A DNA stretch of 64,000 nucleotides from Gemmatimonadota bacterium (GTDB lineage Bacteria > Gemmatimonadota > Gemmatimonadetes > Gemmatimonadales > GWC2-71-9): the NCBI GenBank assembly GCA_003222135.1, contig QHUM01000044.1, positions 1-64,000 on the forward strand. Direction: 5' to 3'. This document shows positions 35,701 to 42,979 of the stretch, piece after piece. A program made the position numbers and the translations under genes. The notes beneath the pieces were generated by a model, which saw only the letters and a list, made by a program, of their open reading frames with translations, searched no databases and was not told where the DNA came from. Each line of letters begins with the position of its first letter. Positions within the stretch are counted from its first letter, which is position 1.

Positions 35701-35943
35701 GCGCCCCTGAAACTCGTGATGCAGGACGCGCGACAAGCGCGAGTACCACCGCTCCGCCATGCGGGCCGCGTCGAGCGCCGCCACGCGCTCGGCGGGATAG
35801 TAGTACACCTCGAAATGGTCGGTCTGGATGATCTGGAAAGCGAAGGACCGGTACTGCACTTTGTTCTGCCCGAAGTACTGCGCCGCGAGCGGCGCTGCGC
35901 CCGCGAGCGCCAACGCCGCCACCGCTGTTGCCATCCGTCGCAT
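32743..35943 (-). CDS. Metalloprotease/TolB-propeller/BamA-like outer-membrane fusion protein
   Basis: 1066 residues. Signal peptide ATAVAALALAGAAPLAAQ; a gluzincin-like peptidase domain (about 30-290) with HEMVH (135-139) and a downstream glutamate in FMEGMAEY; TolB-like PD40 propeller blades (about 315-590; PAWSPDGRQIVFTGYDGG, PAWSPDGKTIAFATDRG, PVWAPDGRSIAFVSDRSG); a disordered Ala/Thr/Ser-rich linker; and a C-terminal surface-antigen/Omp85-like barrel (about 700-1066) ending in the aromatic residue of SLGPTF. ATG 35943 was chosen because AAAGG is 9 nt upstream; the ATG at 35952 would abut it. Rather than a BAM core subunit it looks like a secreted protease attached to a barrel. It follows rsfS by 5 nt. 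Confidence 0.85.
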   Translation of the reverse strand: MRRMATAVAALALAGAAPLAAQYFGQNKVQYRSFAFQIIQTDHFEVYYYPAERVAALDAARMAERWYSRLSRVLHHEFQGRKPIILYASQSDFQQTNAISGDIGEGTGGVTEFFKHRMVLPFTGSYAELEHVLGHEMVHQFQYDVFSRGRIGAGVQTLVNVNPPLWFMEGMAEYLSIGPIDPHTSMWLRDASLEGHLPTIEQLTYDPRIFPYRFGHALWAYIGEKWGDEVIGEILQASTAGGVENAFKRGLGLSLDDLSSEWRDAVQTTYLPQLSEHYRARRIAQPVLTQKRSDGTLHLAPALTPDGRDIAYFSEKNSFFVDLYLADAETGHVKRRLVRSTLSNNYESLRFINSAGSFSPDARYFAIAAKHKDKDDLVILDVKKGSEFRRIPIPLNGLTTPAWSPDGRQIVFTGYDGGLSDLFVVNADGSDLRRLTNDKYADLQPAWSPDGKTIAFATDRGPETDFSQLRFGNMRIGLYHLDNGAIETLPHTEHGKNINPVWAPDGRSIAFVSDRSGISDIYLYDFGDRNLYQLTDVFTGVTGITPLSPALSWARQADRLAFAYYEDGDYNVYGVDNPRSLRRQPYQDSPTPPVTSLLAAMRRDTTRSSAPPAGAAMPTDQPRAAASVYRSPTGFRASSATPQRTDSTTGTTAVTVRTLLDSATALPDTSEFTFKAYHTRFTPDYVARPTIGYQRDNFGRGFFGGTAISLSDLLGNHTLVFAGAVNGRLSEAQVLTAYINQTHRLNWAAGFTQEPYYFYEPTTVQSDTGGLSVLTVGIRRFVIRDGFVEAYYPLSRFSRVELGMHAVNISDAVLQQQYLLDPNGFILGASDLQTVSNPSISYVSPSLSLVHDNALFGYVGPFAGSRYRFQVTPNFGDWQFVGGLADWRRYFFARPFTLAFRGLFFGRYGRNGDEFPVFLGSTELIRGYTAGSLINNECANSTTTTSGRTGCSELDQLIGSRIAVANVELRFPLTRSLVLGFLPVGLPPIEGALFYDMGLAWESSSVVKWQRAQGDDPELIRTPLRSWGGSIRVNVLGFVVLRFDYTKPLDRLRNKAYWTVSLGPTF

Positions 35944-35948
35944 GGGGA

Positions 35949-36371
35949 TCATCCTTTCGACCCGTCGTCGCGCGTGCCCGCGGCGAGCACCGGAGCATCG
36001 CCCCACAGCCGCTCCAACTGGTAAAACTCCCGCAGCTCGGGGTGGAACACGTGCACTACGAAGTCCAGGTAGTCGAGCAACACCCACCGCCCCTGCGCCA
36101 GCCCTTCCACATGATGTGGCGCGATCCCGTGCGGCGCCAGCGCCGTCATCAGATAGTCCGCCATCCCCCGCACGTGGGTGTCGGACGTTCCCGAAACGAT
36201 TACGAAGTAGTCGGTGGCGGCGCTGAGTCCCCGGAGGTCCAGTACCAGCGGGTCGACCGCCTTACGGTCGAGCAGCGCCTCTGTGACGAGTTGCAGCGCC
36301 GCCTGCGCGTGCACGACGGGCCGCTTCGCCGGACGGCCGCCTCCCCCCGCACCCCGTCCCCTGCTACTCAT
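35949..36371 (-). CDS. rsfS: Ribosome silencing factor RsfS
   Basis: 140 residues, the RsfS/DUF143 family that binds uL14 on the 50S subunit and blocks subunit joining under nutrient limitation. Conserved blocks: DPLVLDLRGLSAATDYFVIVSG, HVRGMADYL and WVLLDYLDFVVHVFHPELREFY. A basic Gly/Arg-rich extension of about 20 residues precedes the core. The ATG at 36371 overlaps the stop of the degV remnant (TATGAGTAG context), indicating that the remnant's translation end once fed this gene. Confidence 0.93.
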   Translation of the reverse strand: MSSRGRGAGGGGRPAKRPVVHAQAALQLVTEALLDRKAVDPLVLDLRGLSAATDYFVIVSGTSDTHVRGMADYLMTALAPHGIAPHHVEGLAQGRWVLLDYLDFVVHVFHPELREFYQLERLWGDAPVLAAGTRDDGSKG

Positions 36372-36752
36372 AGCGCCCCGCTCGTCCGTTTGTTCCGTCC
36401 TCGATCTGATAGAACACGCCCCACGCGCCGACGCCGGCGTGCGCGGCGATCACCGGCGTGATCGGGCTCACCAGGCATTGCTTGGGCCGATACCGCGCCA
36501 CGAGCTCCGCGCGCAACTGCTCGGCGAACTCGGGGATGTCGGCGTGGGCGACCCCGAGGCGCAACGACTGCGGGCCGCGGCGCGTGCTCGATCGAGGCGC
36601 TCGAGCACGCGGCGTCGGAGCGCCAGCGTGCCGCGCGCCCGCGCCACCGGCTCGATTCTGCCCTCCGGTGATAACGCCATGATGGGCTTCATGTTGACCG
36701 TCGCGCCCAGCCACGCTCTCACGGCTGTCCACGACCGTGATACGCGCGTCAC
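36364..36752 (-). pseudogene. DegV-family protein remnant, 5'-truncated and frameshifted
   Basis: Two - strand frames together match the C-terminal half of DegV fatty-acid-binding proteins. The first frame reads AWLGATVNMKPIMALSPEGRIEPVARARG..RRRVLERL; the second resumes LRLGVAHADIPEFAEQLRAEL and ends SPITPVIAAHAGVGAWGVFY. The frame switch lies near 36580-36600, inside a hairpin (CGTGCTCGA and TCGAGCACG), so it may be a real indel or an assembly error at the hairpin. The N-terminal half (about 150 residues) is absent, since rplI ends at 36763. The stop overlaps the rsfS start. Confidence 0.7.
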
Positions 36753-36762
36753 GCCGGGGTCG

Positions 36763-37206
36763 CTACTCCTTCACCACGCTCACCCGGATCTCGGGCCGGA
36801 CGTCGGGGTGGATCTTGATGCCGACCTGGAAGTCGCCCAGCTCGCGGATCGGCTCGGGCAGGTCCACCTTGCGCTTGTCCACGTGGATCCCGAGTTCCTC
36901 GAGCTTGCGTTGCACGTCGCCCGCCGTGACCGAGCCGTACAGCTTGTCCTCTTCGCCCACCTTGACGGCGAAGGTGAGATGCACGTCGACGAGCTTCGCC
37001 GCCTCGGTCTCGGCGGCGCCCTTCTCGGCGGCGCGCTCCCGGGCGATGCGCTCGGCCTCGTACGCGATCTTCTTCTTGTTCGCCTCGGTGGCGGGGTAGG
37101 CGAGCCCCTTGGGGAGGAGATAGTTGCGCGCGTAGCCGTCCTTCACCTTGACGACGGCGCCCGCAGCCCCGAGGTGCTGCACGTCTTCTCGCAGAATGAT
37201 CTCCAT
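36763..37206 (-). CDS. rplI: 50S ribosomal protein bL9
   Basis: 147 residues, full length. N-terminal RNA-binding domain MEIILREDVQHLGAAGAVVKV, then DGYARNYLLPKGLAYPAT, a long connecting helix and the C-terminal domain ending IRVSVVKE. ATG at 37206 has GAGAGGA 5 nt upstream. It is the last complete ribosomal gene of the rpsF-rpsR-(DUF2232)-rplI group, an order conserved widely in bacteria. The DegV remnant begins almost immediately after its stop. Confidence 0.95.
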   Translation of the reverse strand: MEIILREDVQHLGAAGAVVKVKDGYARNYLLPKGLAYPATEANKKKIAYEAERIARERAAEKGAAETEAAKLVDVHLTFAVKVGEEDKLYGSVTAGDVQRKLEELGIHVDKRKVDLPEPIRELGDFQVGIKIHPDVRPEIRVSVVKE

Positions 37207-37226
37207 CGCGTCCTCTCGCTGATGGG

Positions 37227-38150
37227 TTAGGCCGGGGCCTTGAGGCGGCGCCGGAATTCGAGCCACGTGTCGGTGATGCCCAGGGTCGCGAGACCCGGTA
37301 ACAGCAACAGCAGCGGCACGGCCAGCGCCGCCGCGACCACGGCGCCGATGAGCAGCGCCGCCGGTGCGATACCGAACGCGGCCGCGCACGCGACGACGAT
37401 CGCGATGCCGCGCACCAGGTAGAGCCCGCCGAGCACCACCAGCACGTTCAACGCGGCCAGCTTGAGACCCGCAACGACGGGCGTGATCCAGCCGACCAGC
37501 GCCACCACGATCGCCCACACCCAGTGGTCGCCGAAGCGGAATTCACGGAACGGCGCCGGTGGGGGCCCGAGCGGATTCCGCGCGACGCGACGGTGCCACT
37601 GCCAGGCGAGCGTGAGTCCGGCGAGCGTCTGGAGCGCGAGGGTGGCGGGCACCGTGTCGCTCACGAACCGGACCACCGGCTCGTACACAGCGAACGCCTG
37701 CGGCCACCCCTCCACGACGAGACGCATCGCGGCGCTCGCCTGGCGGCGCGCCTCCCAGTGCAGGGCGTCCCACGCGGAACCGCCCAGCTGCACTCGCGCC
37801 AGGACAACCGCCGCGACGCCGCCGATCAGCCCTGCCCGGATGGCCCGCCGCAGCAGTGTTTCCTCCCCGCCGGCGAACAGCGTGACGACCACGAAGGCGA
37901 CGGCGACGAGCACCGTGTAGGCCCGCACGAATCCCGTCAGCAGGTCGGTCGCGGGGAGGAGCAACAGCCCGACGCTCAGCGCGCCCACGCCGCCTGCCGT
38001 GCCCCACTCGGCGGTCGTGCGAGGCCGAGTGGCCAGCAGCAGCCCGACGAGCGGCAGCCCCAGGAGACTGGGCGGCGCCCAGATCACGAAGGCGACGGTG
38101 CCCAGCAGTAGGCGCCAGCGCCCCTCCGTGCTAAGCCGGCCCGGCGTCAT
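37227..38150 (-). CDS. DUF2232 (YybS-like) membrane protein
   Basis: 307 residues, with about eight hydrophobic helices (LLLGTVAFVIWAPPSLLGLPLV, VLVAVAFVVVTLFAG, VVALVGWITPVVAGLKLAAL, VVAAALAVPLLLLLPGLATL). Location between rpsR and rplI is the same as for YybS/DUF2232 proteins of other phyla, and that is a main reason for the call. Function unknown; a transporter-like or energy-coupling-factor-like S component has been suggested from fold. The ATG is one base past the rpsR stop, so the two are probably translated together. Confidence 0.78.
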   Translation of the reverse strand: MTPGRLSTEGRWRLLLGTVAFVIWAPPSLLGLPLVGLLLATRPRTTAEWGTAGGVGALSVGLLLLPATDLLTGFVRAYTVLVAVAFVVVTLFAGGEETLLRRAIRAGLIGGVAAVVLARVQLGGSAWDALHWEARRQASAAMRLVVEGWPQAFAVYEPVVRFVSDTVPATLALQTLAGLTLAWQWHRRVARNPLGPPPAPFREFRFGDHWVWAIVVALVGWITPVVAGLKLAALNVLVVLGGLYLVRGIAIVVACAAAFGIAPAALLIGAVVAAALAVPLLLLLPGLATLGITDTWLEFRRRLKAPA

Positions 38151-38151
38151 G

Positions 38152-38373
38152 TCAGCCGACGTAGCCCTTGATGTAGGGGAGGAGGGCGAGCTGGCGAGCG
38201 CGCTTGATCGCCGTCGCGAGCTGACGCTGATGCCGCGCGCACATCCCCGACAACCGGCTCGGCAGGATCTTCCCGCGCTCGGTGAGGAATCGGCTCAGGG
38301 TACGGTCGTCCTTGTAGTCCAGCACGCGTACGCCGGATTCGCACACCGGGCACGTCTTGGCGGGCCGTCTCAT
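38152..38373 (-). CDS. rpsR: 30S ribosomal protein bS18
   Basis: 73 residues: [13 protein letters not shown] with a CxxC pair, followed by [48 protein letters not shown], the S18 core. The extra cysteine after GM makes a possible zinc site, as in C+ forms. ATG overlaps the rpsF stop by 4 nt. S6 and S18 assemble as a heterodimer on the platform of the small subunit. Confidence 0.96.
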   Translation of the reverse strand: MRRPAKTCPVCESGVRVLDYKDDRTLSRFLTERGKILPSRLSGMCARHQRQLATAIKRARQLALLPYIKGYVG

Positions 38374-38744
38374 GCTTCATCCTCCTCGAGCTCTTCCACT
38401 TCGGGCGCGATCACGGGAACGGCCGTCGGCGCGGCTTCCGGCTTGGCGGGTAGGCCTTCGGACACGACGACCAGGTACCGCAGTACGCCCTCGTCGAGCT
38501 TCACCGCGCGCTCGTATTCCGGCAGCAGGTCCGCGGCGGCCTCGAACTGCGCGACGACGTAATGGCCGGAATCGCGTTTCTTGATCGGAAACGCCAACGT
38601 GCGTTTGCCCCAATGAGCGACGTTGGAGATAGCGCCCTTGCCCTCCTTGGTCAGGAGGGCGTGGAACTTCTCGAGCTTCTCGGCGATCGCGGGCTCTTCC
38701 AGGACACTATCGAAGATGTATACGGTCTCGTACCGACGAGGCAT
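38370..38744 (-). CDS. rpsF: 30S ribosomal protein bS6
   Basis: 124 residues. [18 protein letters not shown] at the N-terminus, [20 protein letters not shown] in the core, and a C-terminal acidic tail ([10 protein letters not shown]) after an Ala/Pro-rich linker. The tail is longer than in E. coli before glutamylation. The ribosome site is very strong: AAAGGGAGGTGAC directly before the ATG. It leads the - strand ribosomal operon. A 9-bp hairpin lies 25 nt upstream of its start. Confidence 0.95.
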   Translation of the reverse strand: MPRRYETVYIFDSVLEEPAIAEKLEKFHALLTKEGKGAISNVAHWGKRTLAFPIKKRDSGHYVVAQFEAAADLLPEYERAVKLDEGVLRYLVVVSEGLPAKPEAAPTAVPVIAPEVEELEEDEA

Positions 38745-38768
38745 GTCACCTCCCTTTGGTCATGAGCG

Positions 38769-38793
38769 ACCCGGCGCTGGTGCGGCGCCGAGT
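38769..38793 (-). promoter_or_regulatory. Leader hairpin upstream of rpsF
   Basis: On the - strand ACTCGGCGC pairs with GCGCCGGGT (one G:U pair) across a 7-nt loop, ending 24 nt before the rpsF start and just upstream of its Shine-Dalgarno. S6:S18 bind structured leaders of their own mRNA in many bacteria; this hairpin is in the right place, but I could not match the known S6:S18 motif residues, so only the structure is claimed. Confidence 0.4.
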
Positions 38794-38846
38794 AGGGGAT
38801 TTGTGGGGCGAAACATAGGCCGGTCCCGTCCGCCATGGTAGTGGCC

Positions 38847-38868
38847 GGGTGGGTGGGGTGGGGTGGGG
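38847..38868 (+). other. G-quadruplex motif
   Basis: Five runs of three to four guanines separated by single thymines on the + strand (GGGTGGGTGGGG, then TGGGGTGGGG). Single-nucleotide loops favour a very stable parallel G-quadruplex. The G-rich strand is the template strand for rpsF and non-template for the JAMM gene. Confidence 0.6.
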
Positions 38869-39117
38869 CAGCCGCGCGAGCAGTGAGGCGTCGGGGCAGC
38901 ACGGGGGTGACCTCCCTCACCGACGCGGGCTGCGCATCCGTGCCGCGTTTTGATGCGGCTTTGATGGGTAGTGACTACGGTCACATGCCCTCGCAGGGCA
39001 GCCATGCATTCGTTTAGTGCACACGACGTGGCACCGGTCTTGCTCGTGTGTGGGACTGCAACGGCAGTCCACCCGGCACCTGACGTCCGGGAGCAACAAT
39101 GACCGAGGGAAGGCAGC

Positions 39118-39753
39118 ATGCAGGCAGTCGGAGTCTGGGTTCTGACGCGCGGAGGGCGTGTCGTCGTAGCGACGGCGGGCCTGATGGTGCTGCTCGCGTT
39201 GCAGCCAGAGCCGACGCGCCTGGTCGAGACGGCGGCGGCGGGCGTAGCGCCGAGCGCCACGGCCGCCCGCACGCTCATCATCTCCGAGCAAGCACGCCGC
39301 TACCTCGTTCTCCAGTACCGGTCGTTCCCCACGGAATTCATGGGGTGCATGATCGGTGAGGTGCGCGGCCGGACGGTGATCGTGCGCCGCATCGCACCGG
39401 CAGACGTGGATCCCCCGCAGTCGACTGCGACGCACGTCGTGCCCCAGCAGACGTGTGAGGAAGCCGGCTGGACCGGTACGGTCGGCACGATCCACAGTCA
39501 CCCGACCGGCGAGCGCTGCTGGTACTTCTTCCCCGGGACCCAAGTGGCGAGCTCCGACGCGGCGTCGTTCATGCGGCAGCCCTACCCGGTGGACGCCATC
39601 ATGTGCGGCGACCGCGTCGTGTGGACGAGCCGCGACATGGTGCAGAATCAGGTCCCCCTGACCGACCAGACCAAGCGGAGCGTGGCCCAGGAGCACCAGC
39701 GTGGCAACCGGATTCACGCGGGGTCGGCGAGCCGGACGGGGGTGGACGAGTAG
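39118..39753 (+). CDS. Secreted JAMM/MPN metalloprotease-like protein
   Basis: 211 residues: a signal or anchor helix (VVVATAGLMVLLALQP), then an MPN+ domain. Catalytic glutamate is E73 in PTEFMGCMIGE, zinc ligands H126 and H128 in GTIHSHPTGE, and the likely third ligand D147 in VASSDAASF. Spacing from the HSH to the aspartate is 18 residues rather than the usual 10, because of an insert (RCWYFFPGTQ), and the serine expected three residues before the aspartate is alanine. Activity is therefore uncertain. JAMM proteins cleave isopeptide bonds or ubiquitin-like tails. Signal-bearing versions are rare. GGGAAGG precedes the ATG. The plug-domain gene follows 38 nt later. Confidence 0.72.
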   Translation: MQAVGVWVLTRGGRVVVATAGLMVLLALQPEPTRLVETAAAGVAPSATAARTLIISEQARRYLVLQYRSFPTEFMGCMIGEVRGRTVIVRRIAPADVDPPQSTATHVVPQQTCEEAGWTGTVGTIHSHPTGERCWYFFPGTQVASSDAASFMRQPYPVDAIMCGDRVVWTSRDMVQNQVPLTDQTKRSVAQEHQRGNRIHAGSASRTGVDE

Positions 39754-39791
39754 GGCTGGCACTCCCACCGGCTGCCGTGTACCATACCATT

Positions 39792-40535
39792 GTGAAACTG
39801 CAGCCTCTGCTGCACGCTCCGCTGCACCTGTTGTCGCTCGTCCTGATCGGCTGGGCCCCCCGCGTTGCGCACGGCCAAACAGACTCCGCCCGTCTCGCGG
39901 GCACCGTCCGTTCTTCGATCAACGGGCTCCCGATTGCCGGTGTGATGATCGCCGTGCGGGGCACTCAGGTCTTCGACGTGACCAATTCTGTCGGCGGGTT
40001 CGCGCTGGCGGGGTTGCCGGCCGGCCGCCAGCGGATCCGCATCCTGTACCAAGACAGCGTCTCATCCGAGCACGAGATCAGGCTCACGGCCGGGAAGACG
40101 CTGACGCTCTCCGTGCTGCTCGACGTCGACGCGATCGAGCTGGCGCCGATTGTGGTGGAGGCGCAGACTCTGCGGGCCGAACGGAGCCTCGCGGGGTTTT
40201 ACGATCGCCGGAAGTGGCGGTTCGGCCGGTTTTACACGCGGCAGGACCTCGAGCACCGCCGGGGATTGCCCCTGCAGTCCCTGCTCGGTGAGTCCGGCGT
40301 GTCGATGCGCTGTCGAGGCCGGGACTGCATTCCCCTGAGCTGGAGCGCCGGGCGCCAGTGCGTCATGTCGCTGTACTTGGACGGCGTGCGGCTGCCGGCC
40401 GATCAACTGGACTTGATCCACATCGACGACCTGGCCGGCGTGGAGGTGTATAAGCGCGGGTTCGACGTCCCCGTCGAGTACCAGTCGAGGCTCGGCAACG
40501 AGTGTGGTGCCTCCCTGATGTGGAGCAGGAATTAG
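39792..40535 (+). CDS. Carboxypeptidase-regulatory-like plus TonB-plug-like secreted protein
   Basis: 247 residues, starting at GTG 39792 with a signal peptide (LLSLVLIGWAPRVAHGQ). Residues 30-115 form a carboxypeptidase-D regulatory-like Ig domain (LAGTVRSSINGLPIAGVMIAV, then VGGFALAGLPAGRQRIRILY), and the remainder resembles the plug end of SusC-like receptors (LPLQSLLGESGVSMR, then YLDGVRLPADQLDLIHIDDLAGVEVYKR). No beta-barrel follows. Such orphan plug proteins are common in Gemmatimonadota and Bacteroidota, role unknown. It overlaps the end of the convergent ychF by 4 nt. Confidence 0.7.
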   Translation: MKLQPLLHAPLHLLSLVLIGWAPRVAHGQTDSARLAGTVRSSINGLPIAGVMIAVRGTQVFDVTNSVGGFALAGLPAGRQRIRILYQDSVSSEHEIRLTAGKTLTLSVLLDVDAIELAPIVVEAQTLRAERSLAGFYDRRKWRFGRFYTRQDLEHRRGLPLQSLLGESGVSMRCRGRDCIPLSWSAGRQCVMSLYLDGVRLPADQLDLIHIDDLAGVEVYKRGFDVPVEYQSRLGNECGASLMWSRN

Positions 40536-41635
40536 ACGTTGAATCGGAACAGCAGGATGTCGCCGTCCTGCACCACGTAGTCCCGCCCCTCTGAGCGCAC
40601 CAGCCCCTGTTCGCGCGCCGTCTTGTACGATCCCACCCGCACGAACTCCTCATAGGCGACGGTCTCGGCGCGGATGAAGCCGCGCTGAAAATCGGAGTGG
40701 ATCTCTCCGGCGGCGTCGAACGCGGTGCCGCCCCGGTGCATGGTCCAGGCGCGCACTTCGTTCTCCCCCACGGTGAAGAACGTCTGCAGGCCGAGCAGGT
40801 GGTATCCGGCGTGAATCAAACGGTCGAGCCCGGGCTCGCGCACCCCGGCGCTCGCGAGGTACTCGGCCCGCTCTTCGCCCGATAGCTCCGCGAGCTCCGC
40901 CTCGAACTTGGCGGAGAACGGAACGATGTCCGCTTCTTCATGGTGCGACTGTACCGCGGCGCGCAGGCGGCCGATCCAGGCTCCGCCGCCCGCCGCGAGG
41001 TCGTCCTCGTTCACGTTCGCGGCGTAGAGGATCGGCTTCGACGTGAGCAGCCCCAGCTGGCGCAGGAACCGCACGGCGTCTTCGGTCTCACCCGCCTCGC
41101 GGGCCCCGCGGCCCGCGTTGAGCTCGCTCAGCACCCGCTCGAGCACGACGAGCTCGAGCTGGGCCGCTTTGTCCCCCGCCCGCGCCGTCTTGCGGGCCTT
41201 CTCGAGTCGCCGCTCGACCACGGCCAAGTCGGCGAGCGCGAGCTCGCTCGTGATCACGTCGTGATCGCGAACCGGGTCGACCGGTCCCATCACGTGCACG
41301 ACGTCGGGCTCTTCGAAGCAGCGGATCACGTGGACGATCGCGTCGACCTCGCGGATGTGCGACAGGAACTGGTTTCCCAGTCCTTCCCCCTGCGAGGCGC
41401 CCCGCACCAGTCCGGCGATGTCGACGAACTCGACCACCGCGGGGACCTTCTTCTTGGGCCGAACGAGCTCGAACAATCGGTCGAGGCGACGGTCGGGCAC
41501 TTCCACGACGCCGACGTTCGGCTCGACGGTGCAGAAGGGATAGTTCTCCGCCGCCGCGGCCTTCGACGAGGTCAGGGCGTTGAACAGGGTCGACTTGCCG
41601 ACGTTGGGCAGACCAACGATGCCGAGGCGCAGCAC
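40532..41635 (-). CDS. ychF: Redox-regulated ATPase YchF
   Basis: 367 residues, an Obg-family GTPase-like protein that prefers ATP. G1 loop GLPNVGKSTLFNALT, G3 DIAGLVRGASQGEGLGNQFL, and a degenerate G4 (NVNED rather than NKxD), the usual basis of ATP preference; the C-terminal TGS domain ends AREQGLVRSEGRDYVVQDGDIL. It associates with ribosomes and modulates stress responses. GTG start directly after the pth stop, an order conserved in many bacteria. Confidence 0.95.
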   Translation of the reverse strand: MLRLGIVGLPNVGKSTLFNALTSSKAAAAENYPFCTVEPNVGVVEVPDRRLDRLFELVRPKKKVPAVVEFVDIAGLVRGASQGEGLGNQFLSHIREVDAIVHVIRCFEEPDVVHVMGPVDPVRDHDVITSELALADLAVVERRLEKARKTARAGDKAAQLELVVLERVLSELNAGRGAREAGETEDAVRFLRQLGLLTSKPILYAANVNEDDLAAGGGAWIGRLRAAVQSHHEEADIVPFSAKFEAELAELSGEERAEYLASAGVREPGLDRLIHAGYHLLGLQTFFTVGENEVRAWTMHRGGTAFDAAGEIHSDFQRGFIRAETVAYEEFVRVGSYKTAREQGLVRSEGRDYVVQDGDILLFRFNV

Positions 41636-42178
41636 CTAGGCGGCGCCTTCCCGCACCCACTTCGTGACCGCGTCCACCATCTGGGGCATGATCGTCTCGA
41701 CCTGGTCGACTTGCTCGGGAGTAAACGGCGCGAGCACGTATGCCGACCAGTCGCCGGCCCCCTCGGGGAGCGGTCCCACGCCAATCCGGAGCCGGGCGTA
41801 GGCTTGCGATTGCAGGGCGGCTTCGATGCTCTTCAGTCCGTTGTGACCGCCCGAGGAGCCCTCGGAGCGGAGCCGAAACGTGCCGCAGGGAATCTGAAAG
41901 TCGTCCACGAGGATCAGCAAATCGGTGGGCGGATTGAAGGCGGGGTCGGCGCGGAGCGAGGCCAGCGCCGCCCCGCTGCGGTTCATGTACGTGGTGGGCT
42001 TGAGCACGCGGACGGGGACGCTCGTGACGAGGCCTTCGGAGACACGCGCGCGCTCGCCGCGTCGGAACGGGGGAAACCCCCACCGCGCGACGAGCGCGTC
42101 GGCGAGCCAGAAGCCCGCATTGTGCCGGGTCGCCGCGTACTCTGGCCCCGGGTTGCCGAGGCCAACCACGGCGCGCAA
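41636..42178 (-). CDS. pth: Peptidyl-tRNA hydrolase
   Basis: 180 residues. It frees tRNA from prematurely released peptidyl-tRNA. Conserved GLGNPGPEYAATRHNAGFWLAD (catalytic His in RHNAG), KPTTYMNRSG, DLLILVDDFQIPCGTFRLR and GSSGGHNGLKSIEAAL are intact. It lies between rplY (3-nt gap) and ychF (no gap) and is likely in one operon with prs. Confidence 0.95.
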   Translation of the reverse strand: MRAVVGLGNPGPEYAATRHNAGFWLADALVARWGFPPFRRGERARVSEGLVTSVPVRVLKPTTYMNRSGAALASLRADPAFNPPTDLLILVDDFQIPCGTFRLRSEGSSGGHNGLKSIEAALQSQAYARLRIGVGPLPEGAGDWSAYVLAPFTPEQVDQVETIMPQMVDAVTKWVREGAA

Positions 42179-42181
42179 GCC

Positions 42182-42949
42182 TCAGCTCTCTTTGCCGCCC
42201 TTGGGCTTCTCGACTTTCTCCGTCTTCTCGCCCTTGGCGGGCGCCGCCGTGCCGCCCTTGGCCTCGGGCTTGGCGCCGCCTTCGCCGGCCGCCGCCCCCT
42301 CGCCTTCCTCCTCGTCCTCGCGCACCTTGCGAATCAGCTCGGGCTCGGCGACCTCGGTCGCCGCCTCGGGGGCGGGGGCGGTCACCTCTTCGGCGCGCGG
42401 CGGCACCACCGTGGCGATCGTGAGATCCGCCAGCGTGAGAATCGTCGCGTTCGGGATGTTCAGGTCGCGCACATGCAGCGAGTCGCCGATCTTGAGGGCG
42501 GTGACGTCGAGCTCCACGCGGTCCGGAATGTTGTCCGGCATCACCTCGATCTCGACCTCCCGCGTCACCTGATCGAGCACGCCGCCGGCGTTCCGCACGC
42601 CGTCCGGGTTGCCGGCCAGGTGCACGGGCACTCTGAGCTTGACCTTCTCCTCGGCGTGGATCTCGTAGAAATCCACGTGGATGATGTCGGGCCGGATGGG
42701 ATGGCGCTGGATCTCGCGGATCAGTGTCCTGGTCTTCGTGCCGTCCACCGCGAGCTCGATGATTGTGCTCGCGGGCTCGACGCCGGTGAGCGCCTTCTCC
42801 AGCGCCTTGGCCTCCACCTCGAGCGATTGGGTCTCACGCCCGTGTCCGTAGATCACCGCCGGGACCTTGCCCTGGAAGCGCGCCTGTCGCGCGGCGCCCT
42901 TACCGGTTGTGGTGCGCGGGCTCGCCGCGAGGGAAACGATTTGGGCCAT
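42182..42949 (-). CDS. rplY: 50S ribosomal protein bL25 (CTC form)
   Basis: 255 residues, an L25/TL5/CTC protein that binds 5S rRNA. N-terminal domain (1-95): GKGAARQARFQGKVPAVIYG and HPIRPDIIHVDFYEI; a second CTC-type beta domain (100-190); then a low-complexity Glu/Ala/Lys-rich tail (from about 210: EEGEGAAAGEGGAKPEAKG). The tail is long compared with average family members. It sits between prs and pth. Confidence 0.93.
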   Translation of the reverse strand: MAQIVSLAASPRTTTGKGAARQARFQGKVPAVIYGHGRETQSLEVEAKALEKALTGVEPASTIIELAVDGTKTRTLIREIQRHPIRPDIIHVDFYEIHAEEKVKLRVPVHLAGNPDGVRNAGGVLDQVTREVEIEVMPDNIPDRVELDVTALKIGDSLHVRDLNIPNATILTLADLTIATVVPPRAEEVTAPAPEAATEVAEPELIRKVREDEEEGEGAAAGEGGAKPEAKGGTAAPAKGEKTEKVEKPKGGKES

Positions 42950-42979
42950 TGCCAGTCCTCAGGGGTCAGACGTCAGACA

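Larger units (their letters stand above)
38745..39117. other. Divergent intergenic region (373 nt) between rpsF and the JAMM gene
   Basis: It holds the rpsF Shine-Dalgarno and leader hairpin, a G-quadruplex motif (38847-38868), a TGACtacgGTCA palindrome near 38972, a small GCCCTCGCAGGGC hairpin just after it, and a GGGAAGG ribosome site 4 nt before the JAMM ATG. No convincing ORF or clear -35/-10 pair was found. Confidence 0.5.
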
